Positions 12,205 to 20,951 of a stretch of DNA of 64,000 bases are shown piece after piece. The DNA comes from a virus. The translations under genes were made by a program, and so were the position numbers. Location: positions 1 through 64,000 of the IMG/VR virus record IMGVR_UViG_3300011116_000655. One strand, written 5' to 3'. The stretch's first letter is position 1, and the number at the start of each line of letters is the position of its first letter. The notes under the pieces were generated by a model, which was not told where the DNA came from, made no database searches, and was given only the letters and a program-made list of their open reading frames with translations.

Positions 12205-14948
12205 TATTTTCTTCCTTTATTCTTCTTATACCAATTCAACAGTCTTTCTTTAATAATTCTTTTCTTTGCTTCTGTCAAATTTGTTTCAGATTTTTGTTGT
12301 TCTTCTTGTTCTGCTTCGTATCTTGTTTGGTAACCTCTTTGCTCTGGGGTACTTTGCATTGTATTTGGATTTTTACCTATTTCTCTTCTTACAATTTCAG
12401 AAATTGCGTTTGCAACAGTTTGTGGATTTTGTTCCAATCCCTCAATAAATGTTGCCATTTGTTGTACTGAAATTTTATCTATGTCAAAGTGTATTTTTAC
12501 TTCAGCATAAAGCCAATCTGTTTTATCTGATCGGTCGTAACCATAACCAAGTGTGCCTTCTTTATAGCGGTCAACAAGAAGATTAATTTGAAAAGTAATT
12601 CCATCTTTTAATGAATAGTTTGATGATTCTAATGATGTACTAAATGTGCCAATCCCTTGACTTGTACCACTATGTTTTTTAAAAGGAAAATCAAATTGTT
12701 GTTGTGTTGCAGATGGAAATTTTATTCTACCAGCTTCATCTTGAGATTCAAAACTTTGTGATACACCTAATGTTTGGCTTTGAAGTAATGGTCTAAAATA
12801 CTTATTAAAAATTGGGTCATTTAATAAATCATCAGCAATACGAATTGCAAAAGAAACCGCATAACCTTTAAATGCTTCTGATTGGCTTTGTGTAAGTTTA
12901 GCTATTAACCAGCTTCTCTTACCATAGTTTGTGTAAGCATCACCAGAAGATGATCTTCTCTTATCTGGCATAAAATCAAGGTCAATAATCTTGCCTCTTT
13001 GTTGTGCTACGAAATGCTCTGTATTTTCGTTTGTCCATCTTATTAAAGTGGTACGTTTTTGTGCTTCTGTTTCTATGTCAGTTGATTTCATGTATCCTGC
13101 TTCAACTAAAATGCTTACTATTTCACCCTCTAATTCTTCTTTGGAGTGTTCACGGGCAAAACGAGCAAGATCTTGCATTTCGACTCTGAAGTTGTCTGCA
13201 TCTGTATGATCATTTACATAGTGTAAGTCGATAGTTACAACGCCACTTGATTTTGTAACAAAAACTTCTTGTAGTGGAGCATCTGGATAAACCAAATTTC
13301 CACCAGAATCTCTGAATAATTCTTTCAACAATTCATCTAAGTTTTGTTCTCTTTCGTTCAAAAAGGTTTCAGTAAATTCACTTTCATCAAATTTTACTTT
13401 GAAAGAAACATCAAGGTTCATATCAGCATAACCTTCACCATACTGCCATTCAAAATTACAGGAGTGAGATAAATAACTGTTTACTACCGCACGAACACCT
13501 CTTAAGTATTCGTTTTCTGCTTCTTCTCTGGCAAATTCATCTTCATCATCATCGTCGTCACCTGTGTATTGTTTGTATTCTCTTTCTCTACCAGCATACT
13601 TAGGTCTATTATAGCCTGCTAATTGTTTAAATAATTCTTGTTGTTCTTCGGTTGGTTCTACACTTTCTTCTTTTTGTATTTGCTTAAACATTTGAAGTAG
13701 AGATTGACCAATAGGATTATCAAAATAAGAACCACCAAGAGTACTTAAATTATCAAAACGAGATGTAATGTTCAATTCTTTTGTACCATCATCGTTTGTT
13801 TTTACAAGAAGATCTTTTTGCATTTCGGTAACTGCTTTAAATACTTCTTGTTGAAAACCATTAAGTCTTTGGCTTGGATAAGTTCTTTTTTCTGGTACGC
13901 CAATAATAGTATCTTTATCATTATCTTTGAGTGCCCTAATACGAACTCTTTGTAGTGGTGTAATACCTTCAACCCCTTCTTGTTGATCAGCAAAGACTTC
14001 TGGTTTATTTAAGTCAAGACCTTGTAAATCTTCTGTTCGTACAGCAAACGCAATAGCACCTTCATTCTGTGCTTCTGCAAGGGCACAATAAAAATAGCTT
14101 CCACCAGATGAATGACAAGATTCTATGTCTTCTTCTGGGAAGTCTGACATTCTTAATACATCAATAGGGGCACGGGAAAGAACAATAGAATAATCATTGT
14201 TTTTTTCGCCTAATGTGGAATCATCTTCTGTTCCAAATTCTGTCCAACTACCATTTGTAAATCTGGTATTTCCTAATGTTGTTGCAAACTTAATAAGTTC
14301 TACGTCTTGAATAAGTTTTGATTGGTTTTTCTGCCACCAATCTGCCATTTTAGTTATTACATCAATTCTTTGTTTGGCATTTACTATTCTGGATTCATTT
14401 AACTCAATGTCCCACTTCATTGATTGTTTTTTAGACTCTTCGGTTTCTGAATCTCTTGCAGCGTTCAAAGCAGCTAATTTTGTTTCATGCTCTCGTAATT
14501 CTTGTTTTGTTACTACACCCAATTTTCTTAATGCATTTGCAACTGTTGTACTTGATTGCTTTAGTTGGTACTCGTAAGTTTTAGGATTTTGGATAGATTG
14601 TGTATAGGTTACAACAAAGTCAGCTATTTCTTGTGTTGTGTCTCTACCAGCTACTTTTGCTCTTACTTGTTTTACTTGATCTGTAATTTCTACACTTGTA
14701 CCCGCTGGTTGCATGTTATAAATAAAATCAAGTATTGTTTGTACTTTACCAATGTTTTTCTGAATAAATGGTATAGCAACTCTTAATTTATCACCAAAAA
14801 TGTCACTAAATGGTAATACTGATGGGTTCCTTGTAGCAACTTGGGTAGCATTATTAATCAATCTTCTGTAATGTTGCTCCATTTCGTTGATTTTTTGCTT
14901 GCCAACGAAATCTTTCCAATTGCCATAAAATAAATTTTTGTTGCTCAT
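12204..14948 (-). CDS. Giant protein B, paralogue of 9166-12204
   Basis: 914 aa from the ATG at 14948 (AAGGAAAAC ribosome site; the longer frame to 14999 lacks one). Begins M-S-N-K-N-L-F-Y-G-N-W-K-D-F-V-G-K-Q, a tag like those of neighbours. The core at 256-300 reads I-V-L-S-R-A-P-I-D-V-L-R-M-S-D-F ... S-C-H ... G-G-S-Y-F-Y-C-A-L-A-E-A-Q-N, nearly identical to protein A. A very acidic loop (D-D-D-D-E-D-E-F) occurs near residue 470. The two genes arose by an old duplication. Function unknown. Confidence 0.75.
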   Translation of the reverse strand: MSNKNLFYGNWKDFVGKQKINEMEQHYRRLINNATQVATRNPSVLPFSDIFGDKLRVAIPFIQKNIGKVQTILDFIYNMQPAGTSVEITDQVKQVRAKVAGRDTTQEIADFVVTYTQSIQNPKTYEYQLKQSSTTVANALRKLGVVTKQELREHETKLAALNAARDSETEESKKQSMKWDIELNESRIVNAKQRIDVITKMADWWQKNQSKLIQDVELIKFATTLGNTRFTNGSWTEFGTEDDSTLGEKNNDYSIVLSRAPIDVLRMSDFPEEDIESCHSSGGSYFYCALAEAQNEGAIAFAVRTEDLQGLDLNKPEVFADQQEGVEGITPLQRVRIRALKDNDKDTIIGVPEKRTYPSQRLNGFQQEVFKAVTEMQKDLLVKTNDDGTKELNITSRFDNLSTLGGSYFDNPIGQSLLQMFKQIQKEESVEPTEEQQELFKQLAGYNRPKYAGREREYKQYTGDDDDDEDEFAREEAENEYLRGVRAVVNSYLSHSCNFEWQYGEGYADMNLDVSFKVKFDESEFTETFLNEREQNLDELLKELFRDSGGNLVYPDAPLQEVFVTKSSGVVTIDLHYVNDHTDADNFRVEMQDLARFAREHSKEELEGEIVSILVEAGYMKSTDIETEAQKRTTLIRWTNENTEHFVAQQRGKIIDLDFMPDKRRSSSGDAYTNYGKRSWLIAKLTQSQSEAFKGYAVSFAIRIADDLLNDPIFNKYFRPLLQSQTLGVSQSFESQDEAGRIKFPSATQQQFDFPFKKHSGTSQGIGTFSTSLESSNYSLKDGITFQINLLVDRYKEGTLGYGYDRSDKTDWLYAEVKIHFDIDKISVQQMATFIEGLEQNPQTVANAISEIVRREIGKNPNTMQSTPEQRGYQTRYEAEQEEQQKSETNLTEAKKRIIKERLLNWYKKNKGRK

Positions 14949-14987
14949 TGTGTTTTCCTTATCGCAAGTAATTAGTTTTAGATACAA

Positions 14988-15019
14988 GAAAACCGCCAAG
15001 ACTTAACATCTTGGCGGCT
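14988..15019 (-). terminator. Rho-independent terminator after Hsp20-like gene
   Basis: Minus strand CCGCCAAGA, 7-nt loop, TCTTGGCGG, then TTTTC: 9-bp GC-rich stem. It separates the Hsp20 operon from the giant-protein operon. Confidence 0.85.
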
Positions 15020-15037
15020 TATTTTATGTCTTTTAGA

Positions 15038-15385
15038 CTAATTAACAGTTATTGTAGTTGCAGTATCCGATGGTCTTGAAACTGTAACCTTAACAGTCAA
15101 TACCCCATCAACATAGTCAGCAGTAGATTCACCGACCTCTACACGACCCATACTAAAATTATAGGTAAATGGCTTACATCGATAGCCTTCTGACCCTGCA
15201 TAAGAAACAGAAAGATTACCGTTCTTCATAACCCTTACACTAAACTTTGACTTATCCGCACCAGCAGCATCAATGGTAGCTGTATACAAATTATCCTTGA
15301 AAGTAAAATCTACATTATTGATGTAGTTTCTTGGTGGAGGATAAGTAGAAAGTAAGTCTCTCGTTAACATATCAAATGCGTTCAT
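15038..15385 (-). CDS. Small heat-shock protein (Hsp20-like)
   Basis: 115 aa from the ATG at 15385 (AAGGAG 9 bases upstream; an in-frame ATG at 15409 is less likely). Alpha-crystallin-type pattern: V-D-F-T-F-K-D-N-L-Y-T-A-T-I-D, then F-S-V-R-V-M-K-N-G-N-L-S-V-S-Y, F-S-M-G-R-V and D-G-V-L-T-V-K-V. Family members hold unfolding proteins. Phages with GroEL-like genes sometimes carry one; GroEL-like and ClpP-like genes lie within 6 kb. The terminator at 14988-15019 ends this transcript. Confidence 0.7.
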   Translation of the reverse strand: MNAFDMLTRDLLSTYPPPRNYINNVDFTFKDNLYTATIDAAGADKSKFSVRVMKNGNLSVSYAGSEGYRCKPFTYNFSMGRVEVGESTADYVDGVLTVKVTVSRPSDTATTITVN

Positions 15386-15405
15386 ATTTAAGTTCTCCTT
15401 AAGGC

Positions 15406-15693
15406 TCAACCAGCCTCACGCATATTCATAAACACCATTGAAGAACCGTCAACTGCTTCCTCAAGATTTTCATTTAGAAAATTACGAAGTGCCTTAGCCT
15501 CACGAATAGTAAGGTGGAATGTGCTTTCACTACGCCCATCGGGAATAGTTACAGATACACGGTTTGAGAGCCTACGCTTGCTAGTGTTATTACGAACAAT
15601 ACGAACACCAAAGCTTGAATACGAACGGTTTACATCAACATCGATGTTATCCTCAATGTCGGTAGTCTCGATAGCGTTACGGGCAAATGTCAT
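15406..15693 (-). CDS. Hypothetical 95 aa protein
   Basis: Starts MTFARNAIETTDIEDN. A segment F-H-L-T-I-R-E-A-K-A-L-R-N-F-L-N near the middle looks helical. Start overlaps the cupin gene stop. Function unknown; no domain recognised. Confidence 0.65.
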   Translation of the reverse strand: MTFARNAIETTDIEDNIDVDVNRSYSSFGVRIVRNNTSKRRLSNRVSVTIPDGRSESTFHLTIREAKALRNFLNENLEEAVDGSSMVFMNMREAG

Positions 15694-16073
15694 TCTGACT
15701 CCTTTGTGTTTTCTACACGGTTATAATCATCTTCAAGGCGCACAACATCATCAAGTTGTGGGGTAGATACTTCCATTAGGTCAACAGGATAAAACCCTGC
15801 TGCAAAACGGTGAATCTGATTTGGCATGATGTGGAAGGCTTCTCCATAGTGGAGAGTGATCTTCTTTGTCTCTGTATCATCCTGTGAGCGTTTCGTCCAT
15901 ACGATTGCTTCCTCTGAGAGACAATAGATAGTCTCCATCTTCTGCGTATGGTATTGCAACGATAGTCGTTTTCCTGGGTTAATGTGAAGATGCTTAAAAG
16001 CATAACTCTCATTCACTTGAATAATCTCTTCGTATCCCCAAGGTTTATCTACTCTTTCTTTAACGCATTTCAT
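15690..16073 (-). CDS. Cupin protein, mannose-6-phosphate-isomerase-like
   Basis: 127 aa covering one cupin barrel. V-D-K-P-W-G-Y-E-E-I-I, L-H-I-N-P-G-K-R-L-S-L-Q-Y-H and M-P-N-Q-I-H-R-F match the C-terminal cupin domain of type II mannose-6-phosphate isomerases (ManC family), which bind metal through His residues. Stand-alone versions are common and mostly uncharacterised; sugar-phosphate isomerisation is possible but not shown. Confidence 0.75.
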   Translation of the reverse strand: MKCVKERVDKPWGYEEIIQVNESYAFKHLHINPGKRLSLQYHTQKMETIYCLSEEAIVWTKRSQDDTETKKITLHYGEAFHIMPNQIHRFAAGFYPVDLMEVSTPQLDDVVRLEDDYNRVENTKESE

Positions 16074-16669
16074 CTAATAACTCCTTCACTCCAAAAGTGT
16101 TTGTTCTTTCTATCATCTGTTACAAAAGTTGCAACAATCCTTTCATCTTTAATTGAAAAAGTGTATGGCATAAGATTACCGTACTTCTTTTTCTTGCCTG
16201 CTGTTATGCCAGAAAGATAGTTAATGCAACCAGCATAGATTGTCTTATCATCATAACCTGCTTGGCGGTACTTATCAAGGTCTGTTGTGATGTAAGCCAA
16301 AACAGGCCAAACATTTTGATTACAACCCTTCACAGGATAGTGAGAACCAGAATAACGACCACCTCTGGTTTCAGAACCTGTCTCTGGAATAATACCCATC
16401 CATTGAGTTAGTTCTACAAATTGACATTCAAACTTTTCAATAGTGATTGGGATAAATGGGTCAAGCGTATTTTCATCAAGAATACGACGCCTTTCAGCAG
16501 CATCTTCATCTACATAAACAGGCTTATCATCTTCTTTCTGTTTAGATGCCTTAGTGATTCTTGGCTTACGCTCTTTTTTAGGTGTTTCCTCTTTTGCTTC
16601 TACTTTAACTTCTGCGACAGTTGTATCTTCTGTCTTTTTCTTTCTTGGAACGCCTTTAGGCCACGCCAT
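16070..16669 (-). CDS. Hypothetical protein with basic N-terminal tail
   Basis: 199 aa, M-A-W-P-K-G-V-P-R-K-K-K followed by a charged Lys/Glu linker to about residue 60, then a compact domain (Q-W-M-G-I-I-P-E-T-G-S-E-T-R-G-G, H-Y-P-V-K-G-C-N). The opening W-P-K-G-V-P-R resembles short DNA-contacting motifs in phage proteins (inference). AGGAG ribosome site. Function unknown. Confidence 0.6.
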   Translation of the reverse strand: MAWPKGVPRKKKTEDTTVAEVKVEAKEETPKKERKPRITKASKQKEDDKPVYVDEDAAERRRILDENTLDPFIPITIEKFECQFVELTQWMGIIPETGSETRGGRYSGSHYPVKGCNQNVWPVLAYITTDLDKYRQAGYDDKTIYAGCINYLSGITAGKKKKYGNLMPYTFSIKDERIVATFVTDDRKNKHFWSEGVIR

Positions 16670-16677
16670 AAATACTC

Positions 16678-16878
16678 CTATGGTTCATAAATGTATGTGG
16701 AAGTTACATGATTACCAGCAACAACAGCAATTACTTTTACATTAGTTTTAGAAAGCTTTAGTAGTCTAATTGCATCTTCAAGTGCCATTTTAGCATTGTG
16801 AGAGCCGTAAAATGTATTCAGATATGGTACGCTCTCAATCCCTTCCATACTCTGATATCCTATTACTGTCCAAAGCAT
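16678..16878 (-). CDS. Hypothetical 66 aa protein
   Basis: MLWTVIGYQSMEGIE at 16878 with AAGGG upstream; a second ATG at 16848 would follow a -10-like TAGGAT by 8 bases. Ends with N-H-V-T-S-T-Y-I-Y. No recognised family. Confidence 0.55.
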   Translation of the reverse strand: MLWTVIGYQSMEGIESVPYLNTFYGSHNAKMALEDAIRLLKLSKTNVKVIAVVAGNHVTSTYIYEP

Positions 16879-16885
16879 CTGTCAA
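16857..16885 (-). promoter_or_regulatory. Possible sigma70-like promoter
   Basis: Perfect TTGACA (16880-16885), 17 nt, TAGGAT (16857-16862). It overlaps the first codons of the 16678-16878 gene, so if used it would favour the internal ATG at 16848. Confidence 0.4.
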
Positions 16886-17169
16886 CCCTTAAGAAGTGGT
16901 TTGATAGAATTCTGAATCTTCTCGTAAACAATCTCGATAGGACCAAGAACAGTAATGTCATAATTACCATTAGAGCCACCACGCATAGTAACCCTAGTAA
17001 AATGCATGTTACGTTCAATACCTAGATTACTAAGTTTACCCTCGTTTAGATAATTTGTAAACTTATTATCCTCTCGCACCATTACAACATGACTTGGATT
17101 TACAAAAACTGATCTAACAGAAAAATCATTAGCCATACTTTGCTCTACAATCTCAGTAAGTTTAACCAT
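16882..17169 (-). CDS. Hypothetical 95 aa protein
   Basis: MVKLTEIVEQSMANDFSVRSV with a GGAGAAC site. The pattern V-F-V-N-P-S-H-V-V-M-V-R-E-D suggests a small beta protein. It overlaps the 17162-17392 gene by a few bases. Function unknown. Confidence 0.65.
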   Translation of the reverse strand: MVKLTEIVEQSMANDFSVRSVFVNPSHVVMVREDNKFTNYLNEGKLSNLGIERNMHFTRVTMRGGSNGNYDITVLGPIEIVYEKIQNSIKPLLKG

Positions 17170-17392
17170 TTAGTTCTCCGTATGTATAAATGTTAAGTTT
17201 ATCGGTATCCCAAACAATGTTGTCATTAGTCAACACTTTGATATGGGTGTAATTATCTTCTACAACCCATCCTATCTCGGGAGCTTTTGTTTGTCTATAG
17301 TTATCAGCAGAAGAAATCGATGGATGAAATAACTCGACAGAAGCTGGAATCTTTACAGGTTCACCTACTTCATACTTATTCTTTCGATACAT
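17162..17392 (-). CDS. Small KYEVGEPV-type protein
   Basis: 76 aa, MYRKNKYEVGEPVKIPAS; V-G-E-P-V and W-V-V-E-D place it in the same small beta-rich class as the 1-5 kb array genes. Function unknown. Confidence 0.65.
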   Translation of the reverse strand: MYRKNKYEVGEPVKIPASVELFHPSISSADNYRQTKAPEIGWVVEDNYTHIKVLTNDNIVWDTDKLNIYTYGELNG

Positions 17393-17663
17393 CTTCTTCC
17401 GTCTGTCTGTTACTACTGTATCGTGCCTTCATGTACCCGTCAAGGATAGATTGTGCATCATCTAACTTAAGATCTAATTTAGCTAAATCTCTTCTAAAGA
17501 AGTCTATGTCCTCTAATGCACCTTGGATGTTACCTTCACGAATTAAATCTATAATACCTTTGTACACTTCATCTAAAGATAAAGGAAATTTATCTGACAA
17601 ATGCTTAGAAACTTGATTTGGTACTTCATCAAGTTCTACTGTATAAGAAATTTTTACTTTCAC
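17376..17663 (-). CDS. Hypothetical 95 aa protein, GTG start
   Basis: The GTG at 17663 (MKVKISYTVELDEVP) follows a GAGGAA site and begins after the stop of the gene above (17674); a longer frame to 17714 would overlap that gene. The helical second half (I-I-D-L-I-R-E-G-N-I-Q-G-A-L) suggests an all-alpha domain. Function unknown. Confidence 0.65.
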   Translation of the reverse strand: MKVKISYTVELDEVPNQVSKHLSDKFPLSLDEVYKGIIDLIREGNIQGALEDIDFFRRDLAKLDLKLDDAQSILDGYMKARYSSNRQTEEDVSKE

Positions 17664-17673
17664 GGATTCCTCA

Positions 17674-18072
17674 CTATTTGAGTATAAGTAAATCCCATAG
17701 TTGTTTAGCGGCAAGACCTATAATAGCAGTAATAGCAATCCAACTTACTTTTGACTGATTATCTTTCCAAGTTTCAAGTGTTGTAATCTTCAACAAATTA
17801 GCTGTGTTCGTGTCTTTAAGTGTTTGGATTTCTTTATCTAAATCAGAGTGCTTTCTTTCGTACTCTGCATGTTTTTTACTGTGCGTTTCAAGGTCTTTGA
17901 TTCTTGCATACAATCCGTCTTGAGGGTGGTAAACAGCATCTTTTATCTTAGTTATGTCTTTTGCTACATCATCGTTACGTTCTTTTAGATTGTTGATAAT
18001 GTTCATCATTCGATCTACTTTTTTGTCTATCGCAACGATGTAATCCTTTAACTCACTAAGCTCTGTTGACAT
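17674..18072 (-). CDS. Coiled-coil protein with C-terminal membrane anchor
   Basis: 132 aa: coiled coil for residues about 1-105 (L-S-E-L-K-D-Y-I-V-A-I-D-K-K-V-D-R-M), then one hydrophobic helix (W-I-A-I-T-A-I-I-G-L-A-A) close to the C-terminus. This XhlA-like layout occurs in some lysis cassettes, but no holin or endolysin is visible nearby. GGAGGG ribosome site. Confidence 0.6.
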   Translation of the reverse strand: MSTELSELKDYIVAIDKKVDRMMNIINNLKERNDDVAKDITKIKDAVYHPQDGLYARIKDLETHSKKHAEYERKHSDLDKEIQTLKDTNTANLLKITTLETWKDNQSKVSWIAITAIIGLAAKQLWDLLILK

Positions 18073-18093
18073 TTACCAATCCCTCCAAGACAG

Positions 18094-18111
18094 CACTACA
18101 AATAAATAGTG
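18094..18111 (-). promoter_or_regulatory. ACTATTTA motif in small hairpin
   Basis: CACTA, 8-nt loop TTTATTTG, TAGTG directly after the groEL stop. Contains ACTATTTATT (motif 18103-18109); no -35. Putative late promoter for the 17674-18072 gene, with the GGAGGG site about 15 bases further on. Confidence 0.45.
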
Positions 18112-19677
18112 TTATTGCTGAACAATGGAATAATTAGTTGTTATTAAAGTTCCTGCCGCTGATGCTGCATTTTGTATTGCACACCTTGTAACTTTAACGG
18201 GGTCGATAACACCAGCGTCCATCATCATAATAATTTTACGATGTAGGAAATCATAACCAGCATCAAATACTTCTGATTTAACCATAGATACAATAATGTC
18301 GGGAGATTCACCAGCATTTAGTGCCATTTGTCTAATTGGCTCTTCTGCTGCCCTAAGTACAATCTTGACTCCTAAAGCCTGTTCCTCGTTGTCTGTAGTC
18401 ACTTCTAGACCTTCTGTGGCTCTAATAAGTGCTACGCCACCACCTGGGACTATACCCTCTTGTTGGGCACTACGGACGGCTTCTAGGGCATCTTCAATAC
18501 GATGCTTCTTCTCAATCATTTCGACTTCTGTTGCAGCACCTACACGAATAATGCCAATACCAGAAGCAAGACGAGTAATACGCTCCTGTAAACGTTCACA
18601 TTCATACATATTCTCCGTCTGTTGTAGTTCTGCTTTGATGATATCGATTTGTCTATCAACTTCTTCCATACCACCATGACCGCCAACAATTGTAGTTAAA
18701 GACTTAGCAATCTCAATTTTCTTGGCTCTACCAAAATCCTTAAGTTTAACGTCAGACATTTTTGTGCCATTTTCTGTTGCAATAAAGTTTGCACCTACAG
18801 AGATAGCAAGATCTTTCATGATGTTTCTACGCTCTTCACCATAACGAGGAGCTTTAACTGCTGCAACCTTCATTGTGCCTCTCATAGCATTCATGATAAG
18901 CGCAGCAAGGGCTTGACCTTCAATTTCATCTGCAACAATTACAAATGGTTTTCCTTCTCTTGCAATAAGTTCAAGAACAGGTAGCATATCTTGTACAGAA
19001 TCAAATTTACGATCTGTTACAAGAATGTAGGGATCTTCATATTTAACTACACCCCTTCTTTCATCATTGATAAATGCTGATGCGAGATAGCCCGAATCGA
19101 AACGAAAACCCTCAACAATATCAAGAGAAGTATCGACAGAGCGTGCTTCTTCAATAGTAATCGAACCATCTTTACCTACCTTGTCTACAGCAGTAGCAAT
19201 TAATTTGCCAATTGTTCTATCGTTATTAGCAGAGATAGAAGCAACGTGTTCAATATCTTCTTCTGAAGAAATTGGTTTTGCAATCTGAGCCAAACGTGTG
19301 ACAACAGATTCTACTGCTTTATCAATACCTCGCTTTAGCTCAATAGGAGATACACCAGCAGTTAGGTATCGTTGAGCTTCACGAAGAATAGCTCGCGAAA
19401 GAACAACAGATGTAGTAGTACCATCACCAGCAAGTGTGGCTGTTTGTTGTGAGGCTTGTTTGATTACTTGCGCCCCTAGATTCTCAAATGGGTCAGACAA
19501 CTCAACAAAATTAGCTACAGTTACACCATCTTTTGTAATGATTGGTGTTTTGCCTTTCTCTTGAAGAATTACATTTCTGCCTCTTGGGCCTAATGTTGAA
19601 GATACATTATCTGCCAATACATTAGCACCCTTCAATAATGCTTCGGACAAAGTACGTCCATCACAATACTGTTTCAT
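18112..19677 (-). CDS. groEL: Phage-encoded GroEL-like chaperonin
   Basis: 521 aa, slightly shorter than bacterial GroEL (about 548). Group I signatures are present: L-G-P-R-G-R-N-V near residue 30, T-K-D-G-V-T-V-A, nucleotide-binding G-D-G-T-T-T (85-89), I-V-P-G-G-G-V-A-L-I, and G-V-I-D-P-V-K-V-T-R near the end. The Gly-Met tail is absent; it ends N-Y-S-I-V-Q-Q. Phage GroELs are thought to fold viral proteins. It has its own promoter (19698-19725). A GroES-like partner may lie at 37187-37468. Confidence 0.93.
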   Translation of the reverse strand: MKQYCDGRTLSEALLKGANVLADNVSSTLGPRGRNVILQEKGKTPIITKDGVTVANFVELSDPFENLGAQVIKQASQQTATLAGDGTTTSVVLSRAILREAQRYLTAGVSPIELKRGIDKAVESVVTRLAQIAKPISSEEDIEHVASISANNDRTIGKLIATAVDKVGKDGSITIEEARSVDTSLDIVEGFRFDSGYLASAFINDERRGVVKYEDPYILVTDRKFDSVQDMLPVLELIAREGKPFVIVADEIEGQALAALIMNAMRGTMKVAAVKAPRYGEERRNIMKDLAISVGANFIATENGTKMSDVKLKDFGRAKKIEIAKSLTTIVGGHGGMEEVDRQIDIIKAELQQTENMYECERLQERITRLASGIGIIRVGAATEVEMIEKKHRIEDALEAVRSAQQEGIVPGGGVALIRATEGLEVTTDNEEQALGVKIVLRAAEEPIRQMALNAGESPDIIVSMVKSEVFDAGYDFLHRKIIMMMDAGVIDPVKVTRCAIQNAASAAGTLITTNYSIVQQ

Positions 19678-19697
19678 AAAAACTCCGTGTAAATGTT

Positions 19698-19725
19698 AAT
19701 GTAATCTTATTTTATTAAGTGTCAA
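19698..19725 (-). promoter_or_regulatory. Sigma70-like promoter of groEL
   Basis: TTGACA (19720-19725), 16 nt, TACATT (19698-19703). The TGA inside the -35 is the stop codon of the upstream gene. ACGGAG is the ribosome site. Confidence 0.7.
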
Positions 19726-20933
19726 GACTTTTTTTGATCTGACACAGCAGAAGTCATTTCCACTAGTGTATCTTTGATTCTTCCTGCTGTGTCTGATGCG
19801 TCTTTACCAGAAACTGCATCATTATTGATTAAAAATGTTTTTGTTTTAAAATAAACATCATCAACGTCAACTAATAATTCTTTCATTTTTTCTCTAAAAA
19901 TTTGGATTTCGTGAGCTTGAGCAGAACAAATAGTTGCTACATCTTCTTGTGTAAGAGACAATTCAAATTTACTAAGTGTTCTTGCTTTATTAAAAAATAT
20001 GTCTTTTGGTATAGCAAATGATGTTATTTTTTCTGTATCGCTAACACCATAATCTCTCATTAAATCAATTTTTTCTTGTTCGCCTTTTGTTTCTTTGAAT
20101 TCATAAAATAACTGTAATTGTCCATTTGGTTCATTTATTGCAATCTGAGGATTATGATTAGAAGGAAATGATAAAAATATATCTAAACTAATAAAAGATA
20201 TATTAAATTGTAGCGTTGTTTCTGAGGTTTTTGTAACTATAAGAAACCATAATTTGTCACTTTTACCAGTTTGGCTTCTTGATATTATGTTATTGTAGTC
20301 AAAGAAAGCCAACATATTTTGTAAAGAACCTTTGACAGAAGTAGATGGAGCCGTTAATTTTAAAGACCAATATTCACCATCATCATCAATAAGGTCATAA
20401 ATTGAATATTGATGTGGAGAAATTGTAACATTTTTTCCACCCAAAAATTCAATAAATGTTTCAAAAAATGTTCCCGCTGTTTGAGAACTGTAATTTTTTA
20501 TCATTGTAAAAATAGATGATGCAAACATAATATAAGACAAAGAGCTTGAAAAAGATTTTATTTTATTTTCTTTTATAAGATCTAATGCTTTTACAAAGTT
20601 TTCTAATCTTGTTTGTAAATTTGAACCTCTTGAAATTTTTTGTCTTAAAGTATCATAAAATACTTGTTGAGCTTCTGGTGTCTCTAGCTCTTGTGGCTTA
20701 CCTCTAGCTAATTTCTTTACAAAATATTCAATTGGAAGTTGGGAAGCATGTGATAGTTCACCTCTGCTTACTGGTTTTGGTCTATCTGCTAAATCGTCAA
20801 CCTCGTTAAGTAATTGCTTAGTTTTTTCCATACTTTCAAATAGAGCAAAAAGCTCTTTAAGATCCATAGCTTTTGATTGTTGCTTTGGACTTAAAAAGCT
20901 TTCTACTAAATTATCTAATTCGTTATTGTTCAT
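19722..20933 (-). CDS. Hypothetical 403 aa protein, possible nuclease fold
   Basis: Starts MNNNELDNLVESFLSPKQQ; residues 1-55 are charged and helical. The middle (about 160-205) contains G-T-F-F-E-T-F-I-E-F-L-G-G-K-N, then Y-D-L-I-D-D-D-G-E-Y-W-S-L-K-L-T and S-V-K-G-S-L-Q-N. The D-x(n)-E-x-x-x-K arrangement is reminiscent of PD-(D/E)xK nucleases, but this is weak inference. No Shine-Dalgarno: the ATG is 5 bases after ACTATTTA, so the mRNA may be leaderless. Confidence 0.6.
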   Translation of the reverse strand: MNNNELDNLVESFLSPKQQSKAMDLKELFALFESMEKTKQLLNEVDDLADRPKPVSRGELSHASQLPIEYFVKKLARGKPQELETPEAQQVFYDTLRQKISRGSNLQTRLENFVKALDLIKENKIKSFSSSLSYIMFASSIFTMIKNYSSQTAGTFFETFIEFLGGKNVTISPHQYSIYDLIDDDGEYWSLKLTAPSTSVKGSLQNMLAFFDYNNIISRSQTGKSDKLWFLIVTKTSETTLQFNISFISLDIFLSFPSNHNPQIAINEPNGQLQLFYEFKETKGEQEKIDLMRDYGVSDTEKITSFAIPKDIFFNKARTLSKFELSLTQEDVATICSAQAHEIQIFREKMKELLVDVDDVYFKTKTFLINNDAVSGKDASDTAGRIKDTLVEMTSAVSDQKKS

Positions 20934-20938
20934 GATAC

Positions 20939-20945
20939 TAAATAG
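20939..20945 (-). promoter_or_regulatory. ACTATTTA putative late promoter, leaderless
   Basis: GACTATTTAGTATCATG on the minus strand, between clpP and the 403 aa gene. The ATG follows the motif after 5 bases and no ribosome site exists. CTGACA lies 18 bases upstream and could act as a -35. Confidence 0.55.
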
Positions 20946-20951
20946 TCGAAG

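Noticed and set aside
18296-18679. Plus-strand 127 aa frame opposite groEL
   Set aside because: Antisense Ser/Ile-rich frame, typical shadow of a conserved gene.
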